Below are positions 10,067-20,679 of a DNA stretch of 64,000 bases, in pieces. Each line of letters opens with the position of its first letter. Positions within the stretch are counted from its first letter, which is position 1. The translations under genes were made by a program, and so were the position numbers. This DNA comes from Flavobacterium cellulosilyticum (lineage in GTDB: Bacteria; Bacteroidota; Bacteroidia; Flavobacteriales; Flavobacteriaceae), in contig NZ_SMFK01000006.1 of the NCBI RefSeq assembly GCF_004349355.1, forward strand, positions 62,001 to 126,000, in the 5' to 3' direction. Below the pieces are notes generated by a model that ran no database searches, was not told where the DNA came from, and saw nothing but the letters and a program-made list of their open reading frames with translations.

Positions 10067-12346
10067 TTATATTATTTTCTTTTCTTTTTCTTGCGCATCA
10101 ATTACAGCAATTGCTGCCATATTCACCATTTCTTCAACACTAGCGCCAAGTTGAAAAATATGAGCTGGTTTTTCTAATCCCAATATAATTGGACCAATTG
10201 AATCTATTTTATTCAATTCTTTCAAAAGTTTATAGGTTATATTAGCGGTATCAAGATTTGGAAAAATCAAAATGTTAACTTTTTTTCCTGCTAGTTTTGA
10301 AAATGGAAACTTCGCTTTTAACATATCTGGATTTAAAGCAAAATCAGCTTGAATCTCTCCATCAACAAGTAGATCAGGAAAGTTTTTGTGCAAATAGCCA
10401 ACCGCTTCTCTTACTTTTAAAGCACTTTCATCAGACGATGATCCAAAATTTGAAAAAGAAACCATTGCAATTACAGGTTCTAATCCAAACATTTTTGCTG
10501 TATTTGCAGTCATTACAGCAATCTTAGCCAAATCTTTAGCCGTTGGATTTATATTGATAGCAGTATCAGACAAAAACATTGGACCACGACTGGTCATCAT
10601 CATATTTGTTGAAGCTACTAGTGAAACTCCTGAAGCTTTCGGAATCAGTTGCAATATAGGCTTTAAAACATGAGGATAAGCTCTTGAATATCCAGTTACT
10701 AATCCATCTGCTTCCCCTTCATTGACCATCATTGCTCCAAAATAATTCCTTTCGTTCATTAATTTTTTTGCATCATATAAGGCTATCCCACGTCTTTTTC
10801 TTGTTTCCCAATAGGTATTGGCAAATTTATTTCTTCTAGACTCTTCTTCTAATAATTTAGGATCTATAATTTGAACATCTGCATCAAAACCTAATTCTTG
10901 TTTTAATTTCAAAATAATTTCTTTGTTCCCTAATAATATTGGGAACCCAATTCCTTCTTCATGAATAATTTGAGCCGCTTTCAGCACATCTAATTCTTCG
11001 GCTTCTGCAAAAACTATTCTTTTAGGATTCGTTTTTGCTCTATTCATTATAAATCGAACCATTTTATTCTCGTTTCCTAAACGATCTAAAAGTTCTTCTT
11101 CATATTTTTTCCAATCCTGGATTGGATTTAAAGCCACACCCGAATCCATAGCTGCTTTTGCAACAGCTGGAGCCACTACGGTAATTAATCTTGGGTCAAA
11201 TGGTGATGGAATAATATATTCACGTCCAAAAGTTAACTTAGTGGCTCCGTAAGCAATATTAACTTGTTCTGGAACATTTTCTTTAGCCAATGCTGCAAGT
11301 GACCTAACGGCTGCCATCTTCATTGCTTCATTAATTATGGTAGCTCGAACATCCAAAGCTCCTCTAAAAATATAAGGAAACCCAAGAACATTATTCACTT
11401 GATTAGGATAATCTGATCGCCCAGTTGCCATGATAATATCCTTACGCGTTTTAATGGCTAAATTATAATCTATCTCCGGATTTGGATTTGCCATTGCAAA
11501 AACAATTGGATTATCAGCCATCCCTAATAACATCTTTTCTGTCATGATATCTCCAGTAGACAAACCTAAGAAAATATCGGCCCCTTTTAAAGCCTCTTCT
11601 AAATCGATAGATTCAATATCTTTTGCGTATTTTAGTTGCAACTGAGATAATGATGGATTATTTTTTGTCAATAATCCTTTACTATTGAACATCAATATAT
11701 TTTCAAGTTTAACACCCAAAAGCATGTACAAGTCAGCGCATGCAATTGCTGCAGAACCCGCACCAGAAACCACCATTTTCACATCTTCTGCCTTTTTTTC
11801 GGCTAATTCTAATGCATTTAATAATGCAGCCGAGGAAATGATTGCTGTTCCGTGTTGATCGTCATGCATTACAGGAATATTCAATTCCTCTACTAATCTT
11901 CTTTCAATTTCAAATGACTCAGGCGCTTTTATATCCTCAAGGTTAATACCTCCAAAAGTAGGTGCAATATTCTTAACCGTTTGAATAAATTCTTCGATAT
12001 CTTTTGTACCGATTTCAATGTCAAATACATCAATTCCGGCAAATATTTTAAACAACAAACCTTTACCTTCCATTACTGGCTTAGACGCTTCTGGACCAAT
12101 ATCTCCAAGCCCTAAAACTGCAGTTCCATTTGAAATTACCGCTACTAAATTCCCTTTTGCAGTGTATTTATAAACATTATTAATGTCTTTGGCAATTTCT
12201 AAACAAGGTTCAGCAACTCCAGGTGAATATGCCAAAGATAAATCTCTTTGAGTTGAATGTTTTTTAGTAGGTACAACTTGAATTTTCCCAGGAGAAGGTT
12301 TTGCATGATATAATAATGCTTCTCTTCTTTTGTTATTATTTTCCAT
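10067..12346 (-). CDS. maeB: NADP-dependent malic enzyme fused to a phosphotransacetylase domain
   Basis: 759-residue MaeB-type enzyme catalysing oxidative decarboxylation of malate to pyruvate, supplying NADPH. Residues about 1-420 are the malic enzyme: [12 protein letters not shown], the catalytic lysine and metal-binding acidic region [37 protein letters not shown], and the dinucleotide-binding [14 protein letters not shown]. Residues about 430-750 form a phosphotransacetylase-like domain ([29 protein letters not shown]), which in E. coli MaeB is regulatory and not catalytic. The two-domain length is normal. A weak hairpin overlaps the stop codon (10050-10070). Not obviously co-transcribed with ruvA, which has its own -7 element. 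Confidence 0.94.
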   Translation of the reverse strand: MENNNKRREALLYHAKPSPGKIQVVPTKKHSTQRDLSLAYSPGVAEPCLEIAKDINNVYKYTAKGNLVAVISNGTAVLGLGDIGPEASKPVMEGKGLLFKIFAGIDVFDIEIGTKDIEEFIQTVKNIAPTFGGINLEDIKAPESFEIERRLVEELNIPVMHDDQHGTAIISSAALLNALELAEKKAEDVKMVVSGAGSAAIACADLYMLLGVKLENILMFNSKGLLTKNNPSLSQLQLKYAKDIESIDLEEALKGADIFLGLSTGDIMTEKMLLGMADNPIVFAMANPNPEIDYNLAIKTRKDIIMATGRSDYPNQVNNVLGFPYIFRGALDVRATIINEAMKMAAVRSLAALAKENVPEQVNIAYGATKLTFGREYIIPSPFDPRLITVVAPAVAKAAMDSGVALNPIQDWKKYEEELLDRLGNENKMVRFIMNRAKTNPKRIVFAEAEELDVLKAAQIIHEEGIGFPILLGNKEIILKLKQELGFDADVQIIDPKLLEEESRRNKFANTYWETRKRRGIALYDAKKLMNERNYFGAMMVNEGEADGLVTGYSRAYPHVLKPILQLIPKASGVSLVASTNMMMTSRGPMFLSDTAININPTAKDLAKIAVMTANTAKMFGLEPVIAMVSFSNFGSSSDESALKVREAVGYLHKNFPDLLVDGEIQADFALNPDMLKAKFPFSKLAGKKVNILIFPNLDTANITYKLLKELNKIDSIGPIILGLEKPAHIFQLGASVEEMVNMAAIAVIDAQEKEKKII

Positions 12347-12454
12347 TCTGTTTTTTAATTATTTAATAGTGTAAAGATATTAAGACTTGATTAAAAAGTA
12401 TTGCTATACTAACTGCAATTATAAAAAACAAGCTGTAAAATTTTTAAATAAAAA

Positions 12455-12482
12455 AAATAGCTGCAAAAACATGCAGCTATTT
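12455..12482 (-). terminator. Intrinsic terminator after the CBS-domain gene
   Basis: Perfect 11-bp stem AAATAGCTGCA / TGCAGCTATTT around a 6-base loop, followed on the minus strand by a run of T (12454 downward). It lies 20 bases after the stop of the CBS-domain gene and separates it from maeB. Confidence 0.85.
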
Positions 12483-12502
12483 ACTTTATTTCATTCTTTT
12501 TT

Positions 12503-12931
12503 TTATTGTGAAATATAAGAATCTAAGTGTTTTATTGTTTCTTTTTGTAATTGTATTATAGCTTTTACCACATCGCTTATAGAAATAATCCCTATTATAA
12601 TATTATTTTCTATTACGGGTAAATGCCTCACTCTTTTGGTATTCATTAATTCCATACAATAATCTAAATTATCTGATGGCTTCACAGTAATTACATTTTC
12701 TTCCATAATTTCATGAACTAATGTCTTTTTAGAAGATTTTGCTTTTAAAGCAATTTTTCTTGCGTAGTCTCTTTCAGATAATATGCCTTTTAATACATCA
12801 TCCTCTATTACTAAAATGGCGCCAATGTTCTTATCGCTCATTACACCCAAAGCTTCAAATACAGTAATTGTTGAAATTACCGAAAATACCACTTTCCCTT
12901 TATTACTTAAAATTTGATCAACTGTCATCAT
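12503..12931 (-). CDS. Two-CBS-domain protein
   Basis: 142-residue soluble protein made of a tandem CBS pair (about residues 5-60 and 75-130). Seen features are VISTITVFEALGVMSDKNIGAILVIEDD, GILSERDYARKI, then MEENVITVKPSDNLDYCMELM and VRHLPVIENNIIIGIISISDVVKAI. CBS pairs bind adenosyl ligands such as AMP, ATP or SAM; stand-alone proteins of this kind act as sensors or regulators, but the ligand and partner here cannot be read from sequence. It is transcribed alone: a terminator follows it and no close gene precedes it. Confidence 0.85.
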   Translation of the reverse strand: MMTVDQILSNKGKVVFSVISTITVFEALGVMSDKNIGAILVIEDDVLKGILSERDYARKIALKAKSSKKTLVHEIMEENVITVKPSDNLDYCMELMNTKRVRHLPVIENNIIIGIISISDVVKAIIQLQKETIKHLDSYISQ

Positions 12932-13110
12932 AGAATAAATTTAATTGAATATAAAAATAAAAAAAAACATCTAAAGAACAGCACAATAATTAAATTAATT
13001 AGCTAATCTAAAATCTATCTAAATACTTTTATGAATTTGATATTGCTGCAATATTCACTTCAAAAACAAACCGATTATGTTATTAAGAAGAATGATGTTG
13101 TTTAAATGAA

Positions 13111-14031
13111 TTATTTTAAAAAATCAATATTTCTATTAATTCCCGAAAACTTAGTTCTTTTCAAAGGAGAGTTTTTAAACACCATATTAAAAGTTTCGTC
13201 TGTAATTTCATCCCAATCTTTTTTAGACATCGAAAGAATTTCTGGATTAGGATTGAACAGGGGCTCATTATGTGCTTTCGAAAATCGGTTCCATGGACAT
13301 ACGTCTTGGCAAATATCACAACCAAATGCCCAATCATCGAATTTCCCTTTCATTTCTTGTGGAATATTTTCCTTAAGTTCAATAGTAAAATATGAGATAC
13401 ATTTGCTTCCATCTACAACATGCGGTCCAACAATCGCCTCGGTGGGACAAGAATCAATACAAGCAGTGCAAGAACCACAATGATCTGCTGTACGATTATC
13501 GTATTCCAACTCTAGATCGATAATTAATTCAGCAATAAAATAAAAAGAACCCACTTTTTGAGTAATCAAATTGCCGTTTTTACCAATCCACCCCAGCCCA
13601 CTTTTAGCAGCCCAAGCCTTATCTAAAACAGGTGCTGAATCTACAAAAGCGCGACCGGAAACATCTCCAATTTGTTCTTGAATAGAAAAAAGTAATTCTT
13701 TGAGTTTCTCTTTAATTACAAAATGGTAATCTTGACCGTAAGCATATTTTGAAATTTTATACGAATCACTATTCTGAAATTCCGAAGGGTAATAATTCAA
13801 TAATAAAGAAACAACACTTTTAGAATCATCGACAAGCAAAGTAGGATTTAATCTTTTGTCAAAATTATTTTCCATATAGAACATTTGACCATTCATTTGC
13901 TTGTTTAACCAATTTTCCAATCGTGGCGCTTCTTCTTCTAGGAATCCTGCTTTGGATATCCCACAAGACAAAAACCCAAGGCGTTTGGCTTCGGATTTAA
14001 TAAAAATGGTATTTTTTTCTTTGTTACTCAT
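13111..14031 (-). CDS. queG: Epoxyqueuosine reductase
   Basis: Cobalamin-dependent iron-sulfur enzyme that reduces epoxyqueuosine to queuosine in tRNA, the last step of queuosine synthesis. 306 residues. Two ferredoxin-type clusters are visible: [16 protein letters not shown] and [11 protein letters not shown], giving two [4Fe-4S] centres. The N-terminal domain has the family segment [29 protein letters not shown] and the cobalamin-domain catalytic region with Asp in [26 protein letters not shown]. No other queuosine gene is adjacent. It is followed by an AT-rich gap and preceded by a repeat element that separates it from ruvB. Confidence 0.94.
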   Translation of the reverse strand: MSNKEKNTIFIKSEAKRLGFLSCGISKAGFLEEEAPRLENWLNKQMNGQMFYMENNFDKRLNPTLLVDDSKSVVSLLLNYYPSEFQNSDSYKISKYAYGQDYHFVIKEKLKELLFSIQEQIGDVSGRAFVDSAPVLDKAWAAKSGLGWIGKNGNLITQKVGSFYFIAELIIDLELEYDNRTADHCGSCTACIDSCPTEAIVGPHVVDGSKCISYFTIELKENIPQEMKGKFDDWAFGCDICQDVCPWNRFSKAHNEPLFNPNPEILSMSKKDWDEITDETFNMVFKNSPLKRTKFSGINRNIDFLK

Positions 14032-14040
14032 GTTGCATTA

Positions 14041-14110
14041 GGGGTTGCAGCGGCATCCCACGCTTTTTTGCGTGGATATAGCGGAAGACCCGACCCGTAG
14101 GGAAATGCCC
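14041..14110. repeat. Intergenic REP-like element with a CCACGC/GCGTGG hairpin
   Basis: GC-richer block filling the queG-ruvB gap. It contains a perfect 6-bp hairpin CCACGC-TTTTTT-GCGTGG (14058-14075) and a proximal block ending GACCCGTAGGGAAATGCCC. Its composition differs sharply from the AT-rich surroundings, and it resembles short palindromic intergenic elements I recognise from flavobacterial genomes. Its last base is the last base of the ruvB stop codon. Function unknown; it may act as transcript-end or mRNA-stabilising structure. Confidence 0.6.
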
Positions 14111-15132
14111 TAAAACAAACCTCCTTGAATATTAGTTCTAACTTTTCCAAGGTGTTTATAGGCTTTTTCAGTAACTTCTCTTCCTCTTGGCGTACGCATT
14201 ATGAATCCTTCCTGAATCAAAAAAGGCTCATAAACTTCTTCAATAGTTTCACTACTTTCGGATACGGCTGTCGCCAAAGTAGATAAACCAACTGGCCCTC
14301 CTTTGAATTTATCGATAATAGTATTTAGAATTTTATTGTCCATTTCATCCAAACCGTGAGCATCAACATTCAAAGCTTTTAATGCGTAACGAGCGATTTC
14401 GATATCAATTGTTCCATTGCCTTTAATTTGAGCAAAATCTCGAACACGACGTAATAATGCATTTGCTATACGCGGTGTTCCTCTACTTCTACCTGCAATT
14501 TCAATTGCTGCTTGTAAAGAAATAGGCATTTTTAGAATAGAAGCACTTCTTTCCACAATAGTAGTTAATAGCTCCGTTGTATAATATTGTAGTCGAGATG
14601 AAATCCCAAAACGCGCTCGCATTGGTGCGGTTAATAAACCAGAGCGTGTTGTGGCGCCAATTAAAGTAAAGGGATTAAGATTAATTTGGACGGTTCTAGC
14701 GTTGGGGCCTGATTCGATCATGATATCAATCTTAAAATCTTCCATAGCCGAATACAAATACTCTTCGACAATTGGACTCAAACGATGAATTTCATCAATA
14801 AACAAAACGTCCCGCTCTTCAAGGTTGGTCAACAAACCGGCCAAATCTCCGGGTTTATCCAAGACAGGACCAGAAGTTATTTTTATACCCACTTGCAACT
14901 CATTGGCTAAAATATTGGCCAATGTTGTTTTTCCAAGTCCGGGAGGACCATGGAACAGCGTGTGATCGAGCGCTTCATTTCTTTGATTAGCAGCTTGAAC
15001 AAAAACCTTTAAATTTTCTAATATTTGATCCTGTCCTGCAAAATCGTCAAAAGATAAAGGTCTCAATTTTTTTTCAAGATCAAGCTCCTCTGGATTATAT
15101 CCGTTGTTTGTTGGGTCTAAATTCTCATTCAT
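14110..15132 (-). CDS. ruvB: Holliday junction branch migration helicase RuvB
   Basis: Hexameric AAA+ motor that drives branch migration with RuvA. 340 residues from the chosen ATG at 15132 (MNENLDP); an upstream in-frame ATG would add 15 residues that do not look like RuvB, so the shorter form is preferred. Walker A is [11 protein letters not shown], Walker [10 protein letters not shown], sensor 1 GATTRSG with the downstream PMRARFG arginine finger region, and the C-terminal winged helix contains [10 protein letters not shown]. Its promoter region contains the terminator of the act-cox operon. Confidence 0.96.
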   Translation of the reverse strand: MNENLDPTNNGYNPEELDLEKKLRPLSFDDFAGQDQILENLKVFVQAANQRNEALDHTLFHGPPGLGKTTLANILANELQVGIKITSGPVLDKPGDLAGLLTNLEERDVLFIDEIHRLSPIVEEYLYSAMEDFKIDIMIESGPNARTVQINLNPFTLIGATTRSGLLTAPMRARFGISSRLQYYTTELLTTIVERSASILKMPISLQAAIEIAGRSRGTPRIANALLRRVRDFAQIKGNGTIDIEIARYALKALNVDAHGLDEMDNKILNTIIDKFKGGPVGLSTLATAVSESSETIEEVYEPFLIQEGFIMRTPRGREVTEKAYKHLGKVRTNIQGGLF

Positions 15133-15163
15133 TCTACAAATATAATAAGTTATGATCAAATAA

Positions 15164-15190
15164 AAATGCCTCTCCAAAGGAAAGGCATTT
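15164..15190 (-). terminator. Intrinsic terminator of the act-cox operon
   Basis: Stem AAATGCC / GGCATTT with additional TCC/GGA pairing in the loop, followed on the minus strand by TTTATTTGATC. It lies 20 bases after the oxidase subunit I stop codon. Confidence 0.8.
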
Positions 15191-15210
15191 AAGAAATTTA
15201 TAGAAAGATA

Positions 15211-17001
15211 TTAATGATGTAAAATCTCTTCTCCTTCTTTCATTGGTACGTTTTGTGGAACAAAATCCTCATCGTGACCAGGATTACTGTAATCATAAGG
15301 CCAACGATGTACTTCAGGTATTTCGCCTGGCCAGTTACCATGTATATGTTCCATAGGAGCTGTCCATTCTAATGTATTCGATCTCCAAGGATTTTGCACA
15401 GCTTTTTTACCATAGAAAATACTACTGAAAAAGTTATATAAAAATACTAATTGAAATACTCCTCCTATTAAGGCAAATGTTGTTATAAGCACATTTACAT
15501 TTTGTAAATCATCAAATAATGGGAAATTCGTATTGGTATAATAACGTCTTGGCAAACCTGCTAATCCGATAAAGTGCATCGGAAAGAATACGCCATAGGC
15601 ACAAACTGCCGTTACCCAAAAGTGAACATAACCCAAGTTTTTGTTTAACATTCTTCCGAACATCTTAGGGAACCAGTGATAGATTCCAGCAAACATTCCG
15701 TAAAGAGCTGAAATACCCATTACTAAGTGAAAGTGAGCTACAACAAAATAAGTATCGTGAACATTTATATCTAACGTACTATCCCCAAGAATAATTCCTG
15801 TTAAACCACCCGTAATAAAAGTTGAAACCAATCCAATTGAAAATAACATTGCAGGGTTTAATTGCAAGTTACCTTTCCATAAAGTAGTAATATAATTAAA
15901 TGCTTTAACGGCTGATGGAATTGCTATCAATAAAGTTGTGAAAGTAAATACAGAACCCAAGAATGGATTCATTCCAGAAATAAACATGTGGTGTCCCCAA
16001 ACTATTGTTGATAAAAATGCAATAGCCAAGATTGACATAATCATTGCTCTGTATCCAAAAATTGGTTTACGTGAGTTAGTTGCAATAATTTCAGAAGTAA
16101 TCCCCAAAGCTGGTAATATTACAATATAAACTTCAGGATGTCCTAAGAACCAAAACAAGTGTTCAAACAAAACAGGAGAACCCCCTTGGTAATGCAATAC
16201 TTCGCCAGCAATATAAATATCGGAAAGGAAGAATGAAGTACCAAAACTTCTATCAAAAATCAACAATAATGCTGCTGATAATAATACCGGGAATGAAACA
16301 ACACCAATAATTGCAGTAACAAAGAATGCCCATATAGTAAGTGGCAATCTAGTCATCGTCATTCCTTTTGTTCTAAGATTAATAACTGTTACGATATAAT
16401 TTAAAGACCCCATTAAAGAAGCAGCAATAAATATAGCCATAGAAACCAACCATAATGTCATACCTGCACCTGAACCAGAAATAGCTTGTGGAAGTGCACT
16501 TAATGGAGGATATATAGTCCATCCAGCATTTGCAGGACCTGATTCTACAAATAAAGAACACAGCATAAGAACACTTGACAAAAAGAATAACCAATAGGAA
16601 ATCATATTCAAAAATCCTGATGCCATATCTCTAGCTCCAATTTGAAGTGGAATCAATAAATTACTAAAAGTTCCACTTAAACCTGCTGTTAAAACAAAGA
16701 ACACCATTATCGTTCCGTGTATTGTAACCAAAGCTAAGTAAATATCATTCGCCATTACTCCATTTGGAGCCCATTTATCACCTAATAATATATTAAATAT
16801 TTTAAATGATTGTTCAGGCCAAGCCAATTGCATTCTAAATAACATAGACATCATTACACCAACAATACCCATTACAATACCAGTAATCAAGTATTGTTTT
16901 GCAATCATTTTGTGATCTATACTAAAAATATATTTAGTAATAAAAGTGTCTTTATGGTGGTGTTCGTGTTCGTGTCCTTGTTCGTGACCTTCTGCTGACA
17001 T
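15211..17001 (-). CDS. ctaD: Cytochrome c oxidase subunit I (aa3-type)
   Basis: 596-residue catalytic subunit holding heme a and the heme a3-CuB site where oxygen is reduced to water. About 12 transmembrane segments. Ligand motifs seen: HGTIMVFFVLTAG (heme a), WFLGHPEVYIVILPALG (CuB His and the cross-linked Tyr), GHHMFISGM (CuB His pair) and HDTYFVVAHFHLVMG (heme a3/a). The N-terminal cytoplasmic tail is unusually His-rich, with six histidines in the first 16 residues. It is the last gene of the act operon, 29 bases after subunit II. No subunit III or assembly gene follows; ruvB does. Confidence 0.96.
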   Translation of the reverse strand: MSAEGHEQGHEHEHHHKDTFITKYIFSIDHKMIAKQYLITGIVMGIVGVMMSMLFRMQLAWPEQSFKIFNILLGDKWAPNGVMANDIYLALVTIHGTIMVFFVLTAGLSGTFSNLLIPLQIGARDMASGFLNMISYWLFFLSSVLMLCSLFVESGPANAGWTIYPPLSALPQAISGSGAGMTLWLVSMAIFIAASLMGSLNYIVTVINLRTKGMTMTRLPLTIWAFFVTAIIGVVSFPVLLSAALLLIFDRSFGTSFFLSDIYIAGEVLHYQGGSPVLFEHLFWFLGHPEVYIVILPALGITSEIIATNSRKPIFGYRAMIMSILAIAFLSTIVWGHHMFISGMNPFLGSVFTFTTLLIAIPSAVKAFNYITTLWKGNLQLNPAMLFSIGLVSTFITGGLTGIILGDSTLDINVHDTYFVVAHFHLVMGISALYGMFAGIYHWFPKMFGRMLNKNLGYVHFWVTAVCAYGVFFPMHFIGLAGLPRRYYTNTNFPLFDDLQNVNVLITTFALIGGVFQLVFLYNFFSSIFYGKKAVQNPWRSNTLEWTAPMEHIHGNWPGEIPEVHRWPYDYSNPGHDEDFVPQNVPMKEGEEILHH

Positions 17002-17030
17002 ATCTGTATACTTTAAATTTTCTTAATAAA

Positions 17031-18185
17031 TTATTTCATCGCCATTTTAACAACAGCTGCAGTATCTTGAGCTTTTGTAGAATCCTTTTCTAAACCACCC
17101 TCTACAGGTTTAGGAGCATTAGCTGCTTTTACTTCTTGAACTAAAGTAGCCTTTTCACTTAACCATTTTTTATATTCTTCTGGTGTATCTACTACAACTT
17201 TCATTTGCATATTATAATGAGAAGCTCCACAAATTTTATTACAAAGCAACAAATAATCAAAAGTATAAGAATCAAGAGCTGCTTCACCTTTAGCTACAAG
17301 TTCAGCACTTTTCTTTGCTCTAATTGCATTTATAGTAGCTACTTTTTCAACCATATAAGGCAATTGTCTGTATTCTTCAGTAGTATAAATTGGTTCGAAA
17401 GCAAACTCAGTTACCATTCCAGGCACACAATTCATTTGCGCTCTAAAATAAGGGAAATAAGCTGAGTGCAACACATCTTGCGAACGAAATTTGAAATGTA
17501 TTTTTTTACCTTTTGGAATATGCAATTCAGAAACTACAATATCATCCTGAGCATTTGGATCAGATAAATCTACACCTAATGTATTAATCCCTTCAATAAG
17601 TCTAACATTAGCTTTTCCTAAAACATTATCAGCACCTGAATATCTTGCAGTCCATTTAAATTGTTGCGCATATACTTCTACTACAATAGTATCATCATTA
17701 TCATCAATAAACATAATGTTAGTCCATGCATACAATCCAAAAAGAATTAAAACAGCTAAAACAACTGCAGGAATACCACTCCATAATACTTCTAATTTTG
17801 TACTATCAGAAAAGAATAATGCTTTTTGATCTTTTTTACCTCTATATTTAAAAGCAAAATAATGCAATAAAACCTGAGTAATCGCTTGAACGATAAAAAT
17901 TAATACCCACGACACATTCATTAAAGTGTCTAATTCTCCACCATGAGCAGAAGCTGGTGTATGTAGCACTAAATGCCCCCATGTAAACAATCCATATATT
18001 GTAAAAATATAAATAAACGCTAAGAATCCAAACATCAAATAACCTTGAGTGTTATTATCGCTATCATTAGCTATTTGGGAATTATCAGCTTCTTCACCTA
18101 CTTGAGTCAAATCGAATATTTTAGTTAACTGCCATAAAGCAATTGCCAACAGAACTAAAATTATAATTACTAACAAACTAGTCAT
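17031..18185 (-). CDS. ctaC: Cytochrome c oxidase subunit II
   Basis: 384-residue subunit carrying the CuA electron-entry site. The CuA ligands are visible as CNKICGASHYNMQMKV (two Cys, His, Met) together with the upstream His in DVLHSAYFPYF. There are four hydrophobic segments (about residues 2-18, 50-68, 90-112 and 135-155), two more than a minimal subunit II, as in other Bacteroidota. The C-terminal tail is Ala/Lys-rich and low in complexity. No cytochrome c domain is fused, fitting electron delivery from ActA/ActE heme domains of the upstream genes. Confidence 0.94.
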   Translation of the reverse strand: MTSLLVIIILVLLAIALWQLTKIFDLTQVGEEADNSQIANDSDNNTQGYLMFGFLAFIYIFTIYGLFTWGHLVLHTPASAHGGELDTLMNVSWVLIFIVQAITQVLLHYFAFKYRGKKDQKALFFSDSTKLEVLWSGIPAVVLAVLILFGLYAWTNIMFIDDNDDTIVVEVYAQQFKWTARYSGADNVLGKANVRLIEGINTLGVDLSDPNAQDDIVVSELHIPKGKKIHFKFRSQDVLHSAYFPYFRAQMNCVPGMVTEFAFEPIYTTEEYRQLPYMVEKVATINAIRAKKSAELVAKGEAALDSYTFDYLLLCNKICGASHYNMQMKVVVDTPEEYKKWLSEKATLVQEVKAANAPKPVEGGLEKDSTKAQDTAAVVKMAMK

Positions 18186-18202
18186 CTAATTTCTTTTAAA
18201 TA

Positions 18203-19567
18203 TTAATATTGAAAATGTTTACTCTCTTCTATATATGGATTTCTTTTAGGCAATAGCGGCGCTTTTGACAATGCAGTGAAAACAACATAAATAAATAATC
18301 CAAGAAAGAAAAGAATTGAAGCGATTTCTGAAACTCCAATAAACCATTGGTCTCCTACAGTTCCTGGCATGATCATATTGAAGAAATCAATATAATGACC
18401 CAATAAAATAACTGTACCAGCCATAACTAATATCCATGATATTCTTTTGAAATCTGTATTTACTAAAATCAATATTGGAAAAACAAAATTCATTACCACT
18501 GCACCAAAAAACGGTAGATTATAAACTTGAATCCTAGTTACGAAATAAGTTACCTCTTCAGGAATATCAGCATACCAAATCAACATAAATTGTGAAAACC
18601 ATAAGTAAGTCCAAAACACACTGAAACCGAACATAAATTTTGCCAAATCATGTATATGACTTGTATTTACATGTTCTAATACTCCCTTTGATTTAAGATA
18701 TAAAGTTACCAAACAAATTGTTGTAATTCCACTTACTAAGAAACTTGCGAAAACATACCATCCAAACAAAGTACTAAACCAATGTGGATCAATTGACATA
18801 ATCCAATCCCATGACATTATTGATTCAGTAACAATAAAGAACACTAAAAATCCAGCAGAAATATTAAAATTCTTTTTATAAAAACTATCATCAATTGATT
18901 CATCTTGCGCCAAACAATTTTTTCTTGAATAATACCGATAGAGATTCCACCCTCCTAAAAATATAGCTGCTCTCAAAATCCAAAAAGGAAAATTCAAATA
19001 CCCTGATTTATTAGCGATAATTGCATCATAATTCGGATCACCAACCTTGGTTACTCCCTCTCCTAACCATACAAAAATATGATTAAAATGCAACCCACAA
19101 AGTATTAATACAATAAAGAAAATAACAGAACCTACTGGCAAATATGCTGTGATTCCTTGCATTACTCTAAATAAAACTGGAGACCAGCCTGCAAGAGCTA
19201 CTTGTTGAATAGCATAAAAGGCTAAAACCCCTAATGAAATTAACATAAAGAAAATACAAGCTACATATAATGCGGACCACGGTTTGTTTTGCAATTGATG
19301 CAAAACATGATTCAAATGTTCTTCATGTTCACTATTAACTTCGGCTTTATGCTCTCCTGTTTCAGCATGACTTGTTTCAGAAACAGCGTGATGTTCCTCA
19401 GCAGGAACAGTAGCTTCGTTATGATTATTATGAGAATCTGAAGCAAGTATCGCCTCCACTTCTTGAATATTTTTAGGTGCAGATATAAAACCATATCCAA
19501 TTCCTAAAATGCCTAAAGCCATTAAGATTAGAGAAAATGTTTTTAATTTACTTGAAAATGTATACAT
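18203..19567 (-). CDS. actF: Alternative Complex III subunit ActF
   Basis: 454-residue membrane protein with about 10 transmembrane segments, homologous to ActC/NrfD-type quinol-binding subunits. The order act A-B-C-D-E-F followed by oxidase genes identifies it. Between the first transmembrane helix and the second, about residues 45-91, is a long His/Glu-rich segment with ten histidines (for example EEHHAVSETSH). That region is the least conserved part of the protein and is probably an exposed loop. 17 bases separate it from subunit II. Confidence 0.9.
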   Translation of the reverse strand: MYTFSSKLKTFSLILMALGILGIGYGFISAPKNIQEVEAILASDSHNNHNEATVPAEEHHAVSETSHAETGEHKAEVNSEHEEHLNHVLHQLQNKPWSALYVACIFFMLISLGVLAFYAIQQVALAGWSPVLFRVMQGITAYLPVGSVIFFIVLILCGLHFNHIFVWLGEGVTKVGDPNYDAIIANKSGYLNFPFWILRAAIFLGGWNLYRYYSRKNCLAQDESIDDSFYKKNFNISAGFLVFFIVTESIMSWDWIMSIDPHWFSTLFGWYVFASFLVSGITTICLVTLYLKSKGVLEHVNTSHIHDLAKFMFGFSVFWTYLWFSQFMLIWYADIPEEVTYFVTRIQVYNLPFFGAVVMNFVFPILILVNTDFKRISWILVMAGTVILLGHYIDFFNMIMPGTVGDQWFIGVSEIASILFFLGLFIYVVFTALSKAPLLPKRNPYIEESKHFQY

Positions 19568-19597
19568 ATCTATTACGATGAGTTTGTTCTACAATTA

Positions 19598-20146
19598 TTA
19601 TTTGCTTTTTAGTTCCATCACATACGTTGCAACCATCCAACGTTCTTTTTTACTCAATTGGTTTGCATGTGAACCCATTAAGTTAAGACCATAAGTTTCA
19701 ACATGAAAGATACTTCCTTCGTTAATTTCTCTGTCTTTGTAATTAGGTACTCCTAAAAATTTACCTTGAGTAACTAATTTACCTTTACCGTCTCCTGCAT
19801 TACCGTGACAAATGGCACAATATATTTCAAATAGACCTTTTGCTTTTTCACTATCCTTTTCAGATAATGTTCCAAGAGGAGATTTCAAATTTGCAGCTTT
19901 TACAGCAATTAAAGCTTCAGGTGTGTTAGGATAATCATAGGGTTCAAAACCTCTATTAATAGTTCCTTCAACTGGAAGTTGACCTTCTTTACCATCTTTA
20001 AAAGCATTTGATTGATCGTAAGTATTATAACTTACATGCTCATACATATTAGGCATGTATTGATAGTTTGGCTCTGACTTGTTGTGACAAGACGAAACTA
20101 AAAAAACAATACTTACTAAAAGTGTTAATTTATATACGCTTTTCAT
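19598..20146 (-). CDS. actE: Alternative Complex III subunit ActE, mono-heme cytochrome c lipoprotein
   Basis: 182 residues with a lipoprotein signal (LLVSIVFLVSSC, lipidated Cys about residue 20) and one c-type heme motif, CAICHGNAGDGKG. The distal Met ligand candidate is in the later GLNLMGSHANQL region. The protein is periplasmic, anchored by its acyl chains, and takes part in electron transfer in the quinol:cytochrome c/oxidase oxidoreductase. It lies between actD (8 bases) and actF (30 bases). Confidence 0.92.
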   Translation of the reverse strand: MKSVYKLTLLVSIVFLVSSCHNKSEPNYQYMPNMYEHVSYNTYDQSNAFKDGKEGQLPVEGTINRGFEPYDYPNTPEALIAVKAANLKSPLGTLSEKDSEKAKGLFEIYCAICHGNAGDGKGKLVTQGKFLGVPNYKDREINEGSIFHVETYGLNLMGSHANQLSKKERWMVATYVMELKSK

Positions 20147-20154
20147 ATCTACTA

Positions 20155-20679
20155 TTAATGCTTTTCAATTACTTTAACTTCTACTGCTCCTGTACTTTCA
20201 AAAAAAGAAACGAGCTCTTTTTCATTGTTGTTTACTGCAACTTCCATTAAGAAATGGTCATCTGTAGTACGTACATCTGGATTTTCTGCTTCTTTGAATG
20301 GCCATAATCTACTTCTCATATAAAAAGTAATAACCATTAGGTGAGCTGCAAAAAACACTGTTTCTTCAAACATAATTGGCACAAAGGCCGGCATGTTTTC
20401 TATATAACTAAAACTTGGTTTTCCACCAATATCTTGAGGCCAATCTTGAATCATAATATAATTCATCATCCAAGTTCCAAAAGACAAACCACATAAGCCA
20501 TAAATAAAAGAACATATAGCTAATCTTGTAGGGGCAAGTCCCATTGCTTTATCCAATCCGTGAACTGGAAATGGAGTGAACACTTCTTCGATATGATGAT
20601 GAGCGGCACGTGTTTTCTTTACGGCATCCATCAAAATATCATCGTCATTATAAATGGCGTATATTACTTTATTACTCAT
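20155..20679 (-). CDS. actD: Alternative Complex III subunit ActD (DUF3341)
   Basis: 174-residue membrane subunit with two transmembrane helices (about residues 55-75 and 95-117) and an N-terminal soluble domain beginning VIYAIYNDDDILMDAV. The PFPVHGLDKAMGL and SFIYGLCGLSFGTWMMNY stretches are typical of DUF3341 proteins. It is structural and carries no cofactor motif. Its start overlaps the end of actC by 8 bases, implying translational coupling. Confidence 0.92.
   Translation of the reverse strand: MSNKVIYAIYNDDDILMDAVKKTRAAHHHIEEVFTPFPVHGLDKAMGLAPTRLAICSFIYGLCGLSFGTWMMNYIMIQDWPQDIGGKPSFSYIENMPAFVPIMFEETVFFAAHLMVITFYMRSRLWPFKEAENPDVRTTDDHFLMEVAVNNNEKELVSFFESTGAVEVKVIEKH

Noticed and set aside
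10050..10070. ATAAGTA/TACTTAT hairpin at the maeB stop
   Set aside because: AT-only 7-bp stem overlapping the stop codon without T run; too weak for a terminator call.
13106..13483. 125-codon frame on the plus strand
   Set aside because: It lies entirely antisense to queG, whose Fe-S motifs are unmistakable.
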